A DNA stretch of 40,623 bases from Bacillus sp. T3 (GCF_033449965.1 NZ_CP137761.1:4560001-4600623), one strand, 5' to 3'; shown: positions 1 to 9,997, counted from the first letter of the stretch. Numbers and translations are program-made. Notes: generated by a model from the sequence alone, not told the origin.

Positions 1-20
1 TTCCGATTGTCTTTACGACA

Positions 21-1582
<1,562 letters not shown>

Positions 1583-1673
1583 GTTGATTTAGCTCAAAAA
1601 TGTTACGTTGGCTAGTGTGTTATAACCGAAGTTATAAGCACTAAAATTTATTATTGTTGACGTTTGTTTGTTT

Positions 1674-1690
1674 AGTTTTCAAAGAACAAT
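1674..1690 (-). promoter_or_regulatory. rRNA leader boxA-like antitermination element
   Basis: Read on the minus strand this is TTGTTCTTTGAAAACT, about 95 bases before the 16S 5' end. It matches the conserved TTCTTTGAAAACT element of Bacillus rRNA leaders, which is used for Nus-dependent antitermination. The 1583-1695 leader also holds a small inverted repeat (AACTTCGGTT) that could take part in 16S processing. Confidence 0.6.
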
Positions 1691-1695
1691 AAAAT

Positions 1696-1769
1696 TGGAG
1701 CGGGTGATGGGAATCGAACCCACAACAACAGCTTGGAAGGCTGTGGTTTTACCACTAAACTACACCCGC
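1696..1769 (-). tRNA. tRNA-Gly (anticodon TCC)
   Basis: The cloverleaf folds with acceptor GCGGGTG/CACCCGC, anticodon loop CTTCCAA and T loop TTCGATT, and 3' CCA is encoded. It is the last tRNA before the 16S gene. Confidence 0.95.
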
Positions 1770-1786
1770 ATATTAAAATGAATAAA

Positions 1787-1863
1787 TGGTCGGGAAGACA
1801 GGATTCGAACCTGCGACCCCTTGGTCCCAAACCAAGTGCTCTACCAAGCTGAGCTACTTCCCG
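1787..1863 (-). tRNA. tRNA-Pro (anticodon TGG)
   Basis: The acceptor is CGGGAAG/CTTCCCG, the anticodon loop is TTTGGGA, the T loop is TTCGAAT and CCA is encoded. Confidence 0.95.
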
Positions 1864-1869
1864 ATATAA

Positions 1870-1946
<77 letters not shown>

Positions 1947-1972
1947 ATTTTATTAATTTTGACAGCTTATTA

Positions 1973-2001
1973 AGTTTATCAAAACACTTAATTGTTGTCA
2001 A
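1973..2001 (-). promoter_or_regulatory. Sigma-A promoter inside the tRNA cluster
   Basis: On the minus strand TTGACA (1996-2001) is separated by 17 bases from TAAACT (1973-1978). It sits in a 74-base gap between tRNA-Leu(GAG) and tRNA-Arg(ACG). It would drive tRNA-Arg, tRNA-Pro, tRNA-Gly and the 16S gene independently of the upstream tRNA promoter. Confidence 0.85.
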
Positions 2002-2020
2002 TAGTTTTTTGAAATTCTTT

Positions 2021-2106
<86 letters not shown>

Positions 2107-2170
2107 GTTTTTTAAAAACGCGACATATAACATCATACCATTATGACAAATTAATGCAATAGGTAATTAA

Positions 2171-2255
2171 TGGTGCGGGTGAAGGGAGTCGAACCCCCAC
2201 GCCTTGCGGCGCTAGATCCTAAGTCTAGTGCGTCTGCCAATTCCGCCACACCCGC
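2171..2255 (-). tRNA. tRNA-Leu (anticodon TAG)
   Basis: This is a class II tRNA with acceptor GCGGGTG, anticodon loop CTTAGGA, a long variable arm and encoded CCA. Confidence 0.95.
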
Positions 2256-2270
2256 ATATATCCATATAAA

Positions 2271-2346
2271 TGGTGAGCCATGAAGGACTCGAACCTTCGA
2301 CCCTCTGATTAAAAGTCAGATGCTCTACCAACTGAGCTAATGGCTC
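2271..2346 (-). tRNA. tRNA-Lys (anticodon TTT)
   Basis: The acceptor is GAGCCAT, the anticodon loop is CTTTTAA and CCA is encoded. The body is identical to the tRNA-Lys at 39812-39884, which lacks the encoded CCA. Confidence 0.95.
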
Positions 2347-2354
2347 GAAAAAAA

Positions 2355-2429
2355 TGGCTGGGCTAGCAGGGATCGAACCTACGAATGACGGAGTCAAAGT
2401 CCGTTGCCTTACCGCTTGGCTATAGCCCA
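2355..2429 (-). tRNA. tRNA-Gln (anticodon TTG)
   Basis: The acceptor is TGGGCTA, the anticodon loop is CTTTGAC and CCA is encoded. It is identical to the copy at 39894-39968. Confidence 0.95.
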
Positions 2430-2448
2430 ATATCTTTTATAATAAAAA

Positions 2449-2526
2449 TGGCGGTCCTGGACGGGACTCGAACCCGCGACCTCCTGCGTGACAGGCAGGC
2501 ATTCTAACCAACTGAACTACCGGACC
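2449..2526 (-). tRNA. tRNA-Asp (anticodon GTC)
   Basis: The acceptor is GGTCCGG, the anticodon loop is CTGTCAC and CCA is encoded. Confidence 0.94.
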
Positions 2527-2538
2527 ATTATTTAAAAG

Positions 2539-2610
2539 TGACCCCTACGGGATTCGAACCCGTGTTACCGCCGTGAAAGGGCGGTGTCTTAACCGCTTGA
2601 CCAAGGGGCC
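2539..2610 (-). tRNA. tRNA-Glu (anticodon TTC), CCA not encoded
   Basis: The acceptor is GGCCCCT/AGGGGTC and the anticodon loop is CTTTCAC. The body ends in discriminator A followed by CTT, so CCA must be added after transcription. The copy at 40316-40390 does encode CCA. Confidence 0.94.
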
Positions 2611-2622
2611 GATATATTAAAC

Positions 2623-2713
2623 TGGCGGAGAAGGAGGGATTTGAACCCTCGCGCCGGTTACCCGACCTACACCCTTAGCAGGGGCGCCTCTTCAGCCTCT
2701 TGAGTACTTCCCC
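2623..2713 (-). tRNA. tRNA-Ser (anticodon GCT)
   Basis: This is a class II tRNA with a long variable arm, acceptor GGGGAAG/CTTCTCC, anticodon loop CTGCTAA and encoded CCA. Confidence 0.95.
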
Positions 2714-2720
2714 AAACAAA

Positions 2721-2795
2721 TGGCTCCGCAGGTAGGACTCGAACCTACGACCGATCGGTTAACAGCCGATTGCTCTACCACTGAGCTACTGCGGA
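2721..2795 (-). tRNA. tRNA-Asn (anticodon GTT)
   Basis: The acceptor is TCCGCAG, the anticodon loop is CTGTTAA and CCA is encoded. It is the first tRNA of the cluster and identical to the copy at 40522-40596. Confidence 0.95.
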
Positions 2796-2867
2796 ACAGT
2801 ATAACTAGGAATTTAACAATGTGCTTACTAGTCATTAAGAAGACATATCATCTTATCGACTTTTTTT

Positions 2868-2896
2868 ATTATAAGAACTCTTCAATCATTTGTCAA
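2868..2896 (-). promoter_or_regulatory. Consensus sigma-A promoter of the tRNA cluster
   Basis: On the minus strand TTGACA (2891-2896) and TATAAT (2868-2873) are both perfect hexamers with a 17-base spacer. Transcription would start about 65 bases before tRNA-Asn, as expected of a strong stable-RNA promoter. Confidence 0.92.
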
Positions 2897-2956
2897 CACT
2901 TTTTCAAGAACCAAATTCTCAATATCGTGGTGACAGGAAATTAATATATCACTTAT

Positions 2957-3430
2957 CTATCCCTCTGTCAACACTTTCACCCTTTTTAATTTCCCTTTAC
3001 ATACCCCACAAACATATTTATCAGTGTTAATCGCTCTTTTCCGCTTATAAACTTGCGAACAGTTATGACAAGCGTACACAATAATTTTTTTGATTGTTTT
3101 CTTTTTCTTTTGATTAGGTAAAGGAGTGCAGAAGCGCGGAGCATCTACTTTTTTTAACAACTGTTTAAAGTCTGAATCCCGATGCAGATACCCTTTACCT
3201 TCTATATGAAGATGATAGTGGCAAAGTTCATGCTTGATGATCCCGATTATTTCTTTCTCACCAAATAACTCATAGTATTTTTTATTGACTTCAATATTAT
3301 GACTGCCCAGAAGATATCGTCCTCCAGTTGAACGTAATCTTGGATTGAACATGGCTTGATGCTTGAAAGGTTTCTGAAAGAATGTTATCGATATGGTTTC
3401 CACTAATTCTTGCAGCTTGATATTATCCAA
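2957..3430 (-). CDS. sprT: SprT-like zinc metalloprotein (YdcK type)
   Basis: The predicted protein has about 157 residues. A TTG start is chosen because AAGGAGGG lies seven bases upstream and because homologues begin with a short lead into KLQELVE; the frame stays open further upstream, but that part resembles no SprT protein. It has the zinc-protease motif HELCHYH (residues about 73-79) and a C-terminal zinc ribbon with the pairs CHNC and CGVC. SprT-family proteins resemble the protease domain of Spartan; the bacterial function is uncertain. It lies next to a tRNA cluster, as ydcK does in B. subtilis, and is divergent from cmpA. I see no terminator between it and the tRNA promoter. Confidence 0.88.
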   Translation of the reverse strand: MDNIKLQELVETISITFFQKPFKHQAMFNPRLRSTGGRYLLGSHNIEVNKKYYELFGEKEIIGIIKHELCHYHLHIEGKGYLHRDSDFKQLLKKVDAPRFCTPLPNQKKKKTIKKIIVYACHNCSQVYKRKRAINTDKYVCGVCKGKLKRVKVLTEG

Positions 3431-3516
3431 ACATACACCCTCCTTCACCCTTGAACATGACAAACTATTATAACATATATTATCTAGAAGAAATATGATT
3501 CGGGAGGGTGTTATAC

Positions 3517-3630
3517 ATGCCGACCTGGTTTCAAAAACAAATGCAAAGAGCATTTTACGAAAAGAATAGTTACCAAATAAAATTATTAAACCAATGTTGG
3601 TTTTTATACAGAAAAAAACACCGCTCATAA
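3517..3630 (+). CDS. cmpA: Cortex morphogenetic protein CmpA (37 aa)
   Basis: This 37-residue frame begins MPTWFQKQMQRAFYEK and ends CWFLYRKKHRS. It follows GGGAGGG at a good distance. It strongly resembles B. subtilis CmpA, a small sporulation protein that targets the coat-morphogenesis protein SpoIVA for ClpXP-dependent degradation in a quality-control step linking coat and cortex formation. Conserved features are the Trp near the N terminus, the basic and aromatic middle, and the CWFxYRKKH tail. It lies between sprT and tex, as in B. subtilis. Its 3' end overlaps a terminator hairpin. It marks the organism as an endospore former. Confidence 0.9.
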   Translation: MPTWFQKQMQRAFYEKNSYQIKLLNQCWFLYRKKHRS

Positions 3631-3648
3631 CAAGCAGTGTTTTTCTTT
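3615..3648. terminator. Bidirectional terminator between cmpA and tex
   Basis: An AACACCGCT/AGCAGTGTT hairpin with a seven-base loop is followed by TTTTTC on the plus strand and by a run of T on the minus strand. It serves the convergent genes cmpA and tex, and the cmpA stop codon lies in the loop. Confidence 0.8.
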
Positions 3649-3653
3649 TACAT

Positions 3654-5831
3654 TTATTTATTAGGTGGAAGCATCGACAATGACACTCTTCCTTTTTTGG
3701 CATCGACTCCATCCACCCAGACTGTAACGACGTCACCGACAGAGACGATATCGAGCGGATGCTTAACAAAACGATTGCTTAATTTTGATATATGGACTAA
3801 CCCGTCTTGTTTAACCCCTATGTCAACAAATGCTCCAAAATCTACTACATTTCGAACTGTTCCTTGAAGTTCCATTCCTGTTTGCAAATCCTCTAGCTGA
3901 AGGACATCTTTTTTCAACAGTGGTTTTGGTAATTCATCACGAGGGTCCCGCTCAGGTCGCATAATTGCATCAACAATATCACGTAAAGTGAATTCACCGA
4001 TTTGAAGTTCCTCTGCTGTTCTTTTAATATCTAGCCCTGATATTGCTGCTTTTAAACTTTCATTACCAAGATCAGATGTTTTAAAACCTAATTTTTGTAA
4101 CAACTGCTTTACCTCTTTATAGCTTTCCGGATGAATCCCTGTACGATCTAGCGGTTCGTTGCCATCGATGACTCTAAGGAATCCGATCGCTTGCTCGTAC
4201 GTTTTTGCTCCTAGGCGTGGAATTTTCTTCAACTGAGTACGATTTGTAAATTTCCCTTCTTCTTCTCGCTTCTTAATTATATTGTTCGCCACCGTCTTTG
4301 AAAGCCCAGCAACATACTGGAGGAGTGAGGATGATGCCGTATTTACATTGACTCCCACTTGGTTTACTGCGGTTTCAACAACGAATGTTAACGAGTCCGA
4401 TAATTTTTTCTGAGATACGTCATGCTGATACTGACCAACACCTACAGATTTAGGGTCTATTTTTACTAATTCTGCAAGTGGATCCTGTAAGCGACGGGCA
4501 ATGGAGACGGCACTTCTTTCTTCAACCTTGAAATCCGGAAATTCTTCTCGGGCCAAGTCTGATGCAGAATAGACACTTGCGCCTGCCTCATTCACAATCA
4601 AATAAAAGATTTCTTCCTTAGCTTCCTTTAGAATATCAACTACAAATTGCTCAGTTTCACGAGAGGCTGTACCATTTCCGATCGCGACCATCTCGATATT
4701 ATAAGTTTCTAAAATTCCTTGGAATTTTGCTTTTGCCTCTTTTTGCTTTGATACTGGTGGATGTGGGTAGATGACGTCTATCGTTAAGACTTTTCCCGTT
4801 TCATCGACAACGGCAAGCTTACAGCCTGTGCGGTAGGCAGGGTCTACTCCGAGCACAACCTTCCCTTTTAATGGTGGCTGCAGCAAAAGCTTACGTAAGT
4901 TTTCTGAGAAAATATGAATGGCTTGCTCCTCTGCTTTTTCTGTGAGCTCACTTCGAATTTCTCGTTCAATTGATGGCTGGATTAATCGCTTGTAACCATC
5001 CTCAACAGCCTCCGTTACAATCTTGGCCGTGATTGCACGCGGGTTTTCTATCCATTTCTTATTTAAATAATCAAGCACAGCCTCATTATTTGGTTTGATT
5101 GAAACACGGAGAATATCCTCTTTTTCACCACGATTTAGCGCTAATACACGATGTGGAACGATTTTATTAATAGGTTCTTCATATTGATAGTACATTTCGT
5201 ATATGTTTTTTTCGTCTTTTTCCTTGTCTTTAACAGTGGCATCAATGATTCCAACTTTAAAGGTTTGATGGCGAATCCATTTTCGTCCTTCAGGATCATC
5301 AGAGACCCATTCTGCTATTATATCTTTCGCTCCAGCAACAGCATCTTCAACTGCAATTACTTCCTTTTCATCAGACAGGAATTCTTTCGCCTTCTCTTCA
5401 ATGTCTCCGGTGGTTGGAAAAGTCATCATCCACTCTGCAAATGGCTCAAGTCCCTTATCTTTTGCTATCGTAGCTTTTGTGCGGCGTTTTTGTTTATACG
5501 GACGGTATAAGTCTTCAACCTCTTGAAGCTTCGTCGCCTTTTCTATTTGTACCTGGAGCTCTGGAGTCAGCTTTCCTTGTTCGTCGATTAAACGAACCAC
5601 TTCGCCTTTTCGCTGCTCTAGATTTTGAATATACTGCCATCTTTCAATTATGTCGCGAATTTGGACCTCATCTAACGATCCGGTCATTTCCTTTCGATAT
5701 CGAGCCATGAACGGAACGGTATTGCCTTCACTAAATAAGTTAATGACACTTCGAACCTGATTTAGCTTTAATGACTGCTCTGTCGCAATCATCTTTATGT
5801 ATTGTTCTTGTCTATCAATCGTTTGTACCAA
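3654..5831 (-). CDS. tex: Tex-type RNA-binding transcription accessory protein (YdcI)
   Basis: The protein has about 725 residues. The start is placed at TTG 5829-5831 because the only good ribosome binding site (GGAGG) lies eight bases before it, inside the longer open frame. Domains in order: N-terminal helical region with VPFMARYRKE, a YqgF/RNase H-like fold at about 320-450 (GVDPAYRTGCK), helix-hairpin-helix repeats at about 490-565 (LQYVAGLSKTVANNI) and a C-terminal S1 domain at about 645-715 (GTVRNVVDFGAFVDIG). Tex proteins bind nucleic acid and affect transcription and antibiotic tolerance; the exact role is unsettled. It follows ndoA after a terminator, whereas in B. subtilis the sigB operon lies between these genes. 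Confidence 0.95.
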   Translation of the reverse strand: MVQTIDRQEQYIKMIATEQSLKLNQVRSVINLFSEGNTVPFMARYRKEMTGSLDEVQIRDIIERWQYIQNLEQRKGEVVRLIDEQGKLTPELQVQIEKATKLQEVEDLYRPYKQKRRTKATIAKDKGLEPFAEWMMTFPTTGDIEEKAKEFLSDEKEVIAVEDAVAGAKDIIAEWVSDDPEGRKWIRHQTFKVGIIDATVKDKEKDEKNIYEMYYQYEEPINKIVPHRVLALNRGEKEDILRVSIKPNNEAVLDYLNKKWIENPRAITAKIVTEAVEDGYKRLIQPSIEREIRSELTEKAEEQAIHIFSENLRKLLLQPPLKGKVVLGVDPAYRTGCKLAVVDETGKVLTIDVIYPHPPVSKQKEAKAKFQGILETYNIEMVAIGNGTASRETEQFVVDILKEAKEEIFYLIVNEAGASVYSASDLAREEFPDFKVEERSAVSIARRLQDPLAELVKIDPKSVGVGQYQHDVSQKKLSDSLTFVVETAVNQVGVNVNTASSSLLQYVAGLSKTVANNIIKKREEEGKFTNRTQLKKIPRLGAKTYEQAIGFLRVIDGNEPLDRTGIHPESYKEVKQLLQKLGFKTSDLGNESLKAAISGLDIKRTAEELQIGEFTLRDIVDAIMRPERDPRDELPKPLLKKDVLQLEDLQTGMELQGTVRNVVDFGAFVDIGVKQDGLVHISKLSNRFVKHPLDIVSVGDVVTVWVDGVDAKKGRVSLSMLPPNK

Positions 5832-5947
5832 TCGTTCGTCCTCCAACTCTATAAATTTCCATATAGTTATTGTAACAAATTAACCACTCTATTACACTTT
5901 CCACTCTTGGTAAAGTAAGAACCCCGTTTGTTCCACTACAGAATAAT

Positions 5948-5979
5948 AAAAGGCAAGCCCTTAATGAGGCTTGCCTTAA
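5948..5979 (-). terminator. Terminator after ndoA
   Basis: A perfect ten-pair stem AAGGCAAGCC/GGCTTGCCTT with an eight-base loop is followed on the minus strand by TTATTATT. It separates the alr-ndoAI-ndoA unit from tex. The rest of 5832-6089 shows nothing else that I recognise beyond a TACAAT candidate -10 for tex. Confidence 0.7.
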
Positions 5980-6089
5980 TAATTGGAATTAAAATATGTA
6001 AAAGAAACAGACAAACTAGGTTGCCGTTCCTTGTAAAAAACGATAAAAATAAAGATTATGACAGTAAATCTGTTATGCAGTGAAATGGG

Positions 6090-6440
6090 CTAAAATTCAA
6101 TGAGCCCCAAACTTACCTGTAAAGCATCATCCACTTTATCCATCATTTCATCATCGAGATGGGTAATTTTATCGGTTAAACGTTGTTTATCAATTGTACG
6201 AATCTGTTCCAATAATATGACCGAGTCTCGTTCAAAACCGTAACGCTTCGCGTCAATCTCAACATGGGTAGGCAGCTTTGCTTTTTGTATTTGAGCGGTG
6301 ATTGCTGCAACAATGACTGTGGGACTAAACCGATTCCCGATGTCGTTTTGAATGACAAGCACAGGACGTACGCCGCCTTGTTCTGAACCAACAACTGGGG
6401 AAAGGTCTGCAAAATAAACGTCACCACGTTTGACAATCAA
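6090..6440 (-). CDS. ndoA: Type II toxin EndoA (MazF-family mRNA interferase)
   Basis: The 116-residue protein is very close to the B. subtilis EndoA/NdoA toxin, with N-terminal MIVKRGDVYFADLSP, central GSEQGGVRPVLVIQND and C-terminal SLGLIEF. MazF-family toxins cleave mRNA at short specific sequences (UACAU for the B. subtilis enzyme) and are held inactive by the antitoxin encoded immediately upstream. The Arg of GVRPV and the Thr of AAITAQ correspond to catalytic residues known for this family. Four bases separate it from ndoAI, so the two are co-transcribed, probably with alr. Length equals the B. subtilis protein. Confidence 0.97.
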   Translation of the reverse strand: MIVKRGDVYFADLSPVVGSEQGGVRPVLVIQNDIGNRFSPTVIVAAITAQIQKAKLPTHVEIDAKRYGFERDSVILLEQIRTIDKQRLTDKITHLDDEMMDKVDDALQVSLGLIEF

Positions 6441-6444
6441 AGGA

Positions 6445-6726
6445 TTACCCTCCGCTTACTAGGCGTTCTACTGTGTGTTCTGCCTCATATTCTGCTTGAA
6501 ACGCTTCCGAAGCAATCGTTAGATTAATCTTGGCCATTTCCATATAGCCGCGTCTCATCGACTCACGAATCTGCCTTTTTTTCCGTTCGCGAAGGTACAT
6601 TTTCGTTGCTTGATAAATAAATTCACTACGATTTACGTTTTCCTGTTTGACAAAACCATCCAACTCGGTTAAAAGATGTTGCGGTAATTTTACCATTATC
6701 TCAGTTGTTGCGCTGGATTCAGACAC
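6445..6726 (-). CDS. ndoAI: Antitoxin EndoAI (ribbon-helix-helix, YdcD type)
   Basis: The 93-residue protein begins MSESSATTEIMVKLPQHLL. I chose GTG 6724-6726 because GGAGG lies nine bases upstream and the result matches the B. subtilis length; the ATG two codons earlier is too close to the ribosome binding site. The N-terminal half is a ribbon-helix-helix DNA-binding fold (ELDGFVKQENVNRSEFIYQA). The C-terminal half (MRRGYMEMAKINLTI and VERLVSGG) is the toxin-binding part conserved across Bacillus. It neutralises EndoA and probably autoregulates the operon. It is immediately followed by ndoA. Confidence 0.95.
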   Translation of the reverse strand: MSESSATTEIMVKLPQHLLTELDGFVKQENVNRSEFIYQATKMYLRERKKRQIRESMRRGYMEMAKINLTIASEAFQAEYEAEHTVERLVSGG

Positions 6727-6893
6727 AAACATACACCTCCACCATCACTACACACCATTTTATCTCTATCCTTTTTTATATTACCACTATTTATCAAGAA
6801 AGCAAAGGCAATTTGCGTTTCTGTCTTAATACACGAACCAAAAATTAGCTTTTCTTTCACTACGCATATCATTATTACCTAATTAAATGCATT

Positions 6894-8063
6894 TTAGTCT
6901 TTTGTAATTTTATTATTTACTTCGATAACTTTACCATTTTGCTTATAAAGGCGTGGAACACGAATGCTAATGATACACGGGATCTCATAATTGATTGTTT
7001 CGGCCCGCTTGGCGATTTCATTAATCGAAATGACATCGTCCCCTTGTTCTCCAATTAAAGTAACATGCGTTCCAATTGGTAATTCCTCTGACAGTTTAAT
7101 CATGCATTGATCCATGCAAATTCGACCCACAAGGGGCATTCTGACGCCATTTATCAGTACCTCTTGACCATGAAGCTTGCGAATCCAGCCGTCAGCATAG
7201 CCAATTGGAATGGTCCCGATCCATTCTTCTTCTTTCGCTTCATAGGTAGCACCATAGCTTACTTTATCGCCCTTTTGCAGTTTTTTTACATGTACTAGTT
7301 TAGAGTGTAATGAAAAGGCTTCTTTTAATGGATATGGCAGTAACGACTCCATCTCTAGTGATGGGGTTAACCCATACATGGAGATCCCCATACGTACAGC
7401 ATTAAAATTTGCTTCTTTAAATCTAAAGGATGCCGCACTATTACTTGTGTGGACATATTTTGGTCGTTCTTTTAGCAATGATAACATCTCTTGAAATCTT
7501 GCTAACTGCTGATAAAAATAGCTTGTATCCAATTCGTCTGCTGTTGAAAAGTGTGTAAATACCCCTTCTAAAATAAACCTTGGATCATTGTTAATCATTT
7601 TTTCTAGCGTGATAAGTTCATGATCTTCACGAAGGCCAATTCTTCCCATACCAGTATCAAACTTCATATGGACCTTTAAGGTCTGATTTTTACTTAAATA
7701 CCCTTGAGCTTCTTTAAACCAATCTAATTGAAAGATCGTTAACGTTAGATTATGGTCTGAAGCTACAGCCACATCTTGCGGTCTGCTTGCACCTAGCACC
7801 AGAATCGGAGCTGTAATCCCTTTTTTCCTTAAGGAAAGTGCTTCATCTATAAAGGCAACAGCCAAATAACTAGCACCCGCCTTTAATGCCGTATTGGCTA
7901 TTTGCACATCACCATGACCATAGGCATTTGCCTTTACGACAGCAATGATTTCTACTTCACCTGGCAAATGATCTTTTAACCCACTTACATTGTAAGAAAC
8001 TCGGTCCAGGTCGATCTCAACCCAAGTATCCCGGTAAAAAGTTCCTTGCTCTTCCACTTCCAT
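6894..8063 (-). CDS. alr: Alanine racemase
   Basis: The 389-residue PLP enzyme interconverts L- and D-alanine, supplying D-Ala for peptidoglycan. The PLP lysine is in AVVKANAYGHG (Lys44). The TIM-barrel domain continues to GISMYGL, and the C-terminal beta domain contains KVSYGATY with the catalytic tyrosine and the MCDQC-like segment RICMDQCMI. ATG follows GAGG at six bases. It lies between the LolA-like lipoprotein and ndoAI, the usual Bacillus order. Ddl (16441-17523) and MurF (15009-16378) use the product. Confidence 0.96.
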   Translation of the reverse strand: MEVEEQGTFYRDTWVEIDLDRVSYNVSGLKDHLPGEVEIIAVVKANAYGHGDVQIANTALKAGASYLAVAFIDEALSLRKKGITAPILVLGASRPQDVAVASDHNLTLTIFQLDWFKEAQGYLSKNQTLKVHMKFDTGMGRIGLREDHELITLEKMINNDPRFILEGVFTHFSTADELDTSYFYQQLARFQEMLSLLKERPKYVHTSNSAASFRFKEANFNAVRMGISMYGLTPSLEMESLLPYPLKEAFSLHSKLVHVKKLQKGDKVSYGATYEAKEEEWIGTIPIGYADGWIRKLHGQEVLINGVRMPLVGRICMDQCMIKLSEELPIGTHVTLIGEQGDDVISINEIAKRAETINYEIPCIISIRVPRLYKQNGKVIEVNNKITKD

Positions 8064-8100
8064 CCACTTCCTCTTTCTTCTACACGGGACTTTGCCCCTT

Positions 8101-8127
8101 TAAAGCACTGGGGGACAGTCCCCCGTC
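8101..8127. repeat. Palindromic GGGGGACAGTCCCCC element
   Basis: A near-perfect palindrome lies between the terminator of the lipoprotein gene and the alr start. It shares TTAAAGCACTGGGG with the murF terminator at 14981-15007 and resembles the hairpin near 13403-13417. It lacks a T run, so it is not an obvious terminator here. A dispersed small palindromic repeat is the likeliest explanation. Confidence 0.55.
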
Positions 8128-8221
8128 GCTTTAGCGCGTTAAATATTCTATTGTAGATTAGAACTCCTTAATTTTATTGTCAAATCTTTTTTTGCTTTTT
8201 TGATGATTTTCATTTTGCGGA

Positions 8222-8254
8222 TAAAAAAACAGGCCCGAAAATGCGAGCCTGTTC
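8222..8254 (-). terminator. Terminator of the LolA-like lipoprotein gene
   Basis: On the minus strand GAACAGGCTCG pairs with CGGGCCTGTTT, with one mismatch, and is followed by TTTTTTT. It lies 15 bases past the stop codon. Confidence 0.85.
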
Positions 8255-8268
8255 ATAAGATCGTTTTA

Positions 8269-9282
8269 TTATTTTACTGCTTCACCTTGGACGGAACGGG
8301 CAATACTTGCCATTTCAACATCTGTTAGGTCTTTAGAGGAAATGGAATAATCTACCCCTTCATATGTCCAGCTTATTCGATTATCTGACAGGGCTCCGAT
8401 TGTAAATCCTAAATCCACCGGCTCGCCCATCATCGAGGAAGAGGATGATGTTGCTGGCATGATTTCTGCCTTTTCCTGTACCAATGTATAGGACTTCTCA
8501 CCATCATAGGTTAAGACAATTCTTTTTCCGTTCTCTGTTTTTATTTCCTTCTCACTCACTAAACTAACTCCAGGAAGTTCTGTTTCTGGATATTTTACCG
8601 CGAATCCCTTTTCTTTCACATCGCCCATAACCGGAACCTCTAATTGAGCTCCTGTCATATTCTTTTCCATATCAAAATCTTTCTTTTCAAGGTTCGGATC
8701 AAATTTTACAGAAGTGAATTTAACCGTCACTAGTGCATTCCGATCCGAGTCCATGACCTTGACACTAACTGGGGACAAGTCTTTTTTATTAAGAGTAATT
8801 TCTTGAAGTGGCAGCATTTTGTTATTCTGATATCGAGTTTTCGTTTCGAAAACATAATTGTTTTTTGTTGTTGAGAACTTCGATTGTTTATCCTCGAGTA
8901 TATCTTTAATCAAAGATTCATATAAATAGGCCTGGCTACTGTTTTGCGGCCAGTCACTTTGGAATTTAAAGCTTTTATTTAGAGCCAGTGTCAAGACGAA
9001 TACCCCTTCATCATTGCGCAGAATCATTTGACTTTGGTCTTTTTTAGCATTTTTTAAATTCACTCTGTAAAAAGAAGGGTCTTTGTGCCAAATCTCTACT
9101 TCATAGGTTTGTGGCTCGGTACCCATTTGCAGTGTCATTTCCGCATCTGCTTTATAGGCAGCTAGTTTTCCCAGTTTTCCATCTAAATCCTTGACCACAT
9201 CTTCCTTTGTTTTTTGACCACAAGCAGACAATACCAAAACCATTAAAAGCCCAGCGAGAAGCACCAACCAGCTTTTCCTCAT
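8269..9282 (-). CDS. ydcC: LolA-like sporulation lipoprotein (YdcC type)
   Basis: The 337-residue protein starts with a lipoprotein signal peptide, MRKSWLVLLAGLLMVLVL, followed by the lipobox LSAC, so Cys21 should be lipidated and the protein anchored outside the membrane. The remainder is a beta-rich LolA/outer-membrane-lipoprotein-sorting-like fold, as in B. subtilis YdcC, which is known from sporulation expression studies. The start follows AAGGGG at eight bases. A Ser-rich tract (TSSSSSMMGEP, near residue 280) is a linker. The position between acpS and alr is conserved in Bacillus. The ligand is unknown. Confidence 0.85.
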   Translation of the reverse strand: MRKSWLVLLAGLLMVLVLSACGQKTKEDVVKDLDGKLGKLAAYKADAEMTLQMGTEPQTYEVEIWHKDPSFYRVNLKNAKKDQSQMILRNDEGVFVLTLALNKSFKFQSDWPQNSSQAYLYESLIKDILEDKQSKFSTTKNNYVFETKTRYQNNKMLPLQEITLNKKDLSPVSVKVMDSDRNALVTVKFTSVKFDPNLEKKDFDMEKNMTGAQLEVPVMGDVKEKGFAVKYPETELPGVSLVSEKEIKTENGKRIVLTYDGEKSYTLVQEKAEIMPATSSSSSMMGEPVDLGFTIGALSDNRISWTYEGVDYSISSKDLTDVEMASIARSVQGEAVK

Positions 9283-9456
9283 CTCTTCAACCCCTTCAGT
9301 CTCATTTCTTCATAGAAATAGAGAGCAAGCTCGGAATTAAACCATGACGTATGCATCTAGAGCTAACACCATCGTTCCCGCCGCAAGCCTTGTCTCCCCT
9401 ATCGCACTATGAATATATGAGACAACCTAAAGGAATATGCAGCGCATGTGACAGGC

Positions 9457-9822
9457 TTAATAATTTTCCTTCCTTTTTTCGATAACAACCTGTGCCACCG
9501 CATAATGCTCACTATGGGAAATGGAAAGATGAACCCCTTCTGAAAAAGGTTTGATGATTACTGGTTTCCCTAGCCCATCTGAATGGATTTCAATATCAAG
9601 AAAGGAAAGATTCTTTCCGATCCCTGTACCACAGGCTTTTGAAAAGGCTTCTTTTGCCGCAAAACGGCCAGCTAAATATTCGATTTTTCGTTTTTCTGAC
9701 AGAGTAACAAATTTATCCTTTTCAGCCGGAGTCAACACACGATCAATAATTTTCTTTTGCCGTTCAATCAGTTCTCCGATCCGATCTAGTTCCACAATAT
9801 CAATTCCAATACCTTCGATCAT
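9457..9822 (-). CDS. acpS: Holo-[acyl-carrier-protein] synthase
   Basis: The 121-residue protein transfers 4'-phosphopantetheine from CoA to apo-ACP for fatty acid synthesis. The start MIEGIGIDIVELDRI is chosen over an upstream in-frame codon because AAGGAAGAG lies just before it and the length then equals B. subtilis AcpS. The Mg-binding Asp is in GIDIVEL, and the signature RFAAKEAFSKACGTGIG and the conserved HLSISHS motif are present. It is divergent from the rhomboid gene. The 174-base gap before the lipoprotein gene is longer than usual for this operon. Confidence 0.96.
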   Translation of the reverse strand: MIEGIGIDIVELDRIGELIERQKKIIDRVLTPAEKDKFVTLSEKRKIEYLAGRFAAKEAFSKACGTGIGKNLSFLDIEIHSDGLGKPVIIKPFSEGVHLSISHSEHYAVAQVVIEKRKENY

Positions 9823-9997
9823 TGTTTCTCTTCCTTCTATAATATTTTGTTCTAGCATAAATTAGAGTACAAGTATGCGTCTTTCTATAGAAAACAGGTT
9901 ATAAATGATATGATGTACAATAAACACCCACTTGAAATTATTAGCCTTCTACTAGAAAAAACTAAGCTAATTTATCATTTCATAAAGGAGGAACTTT

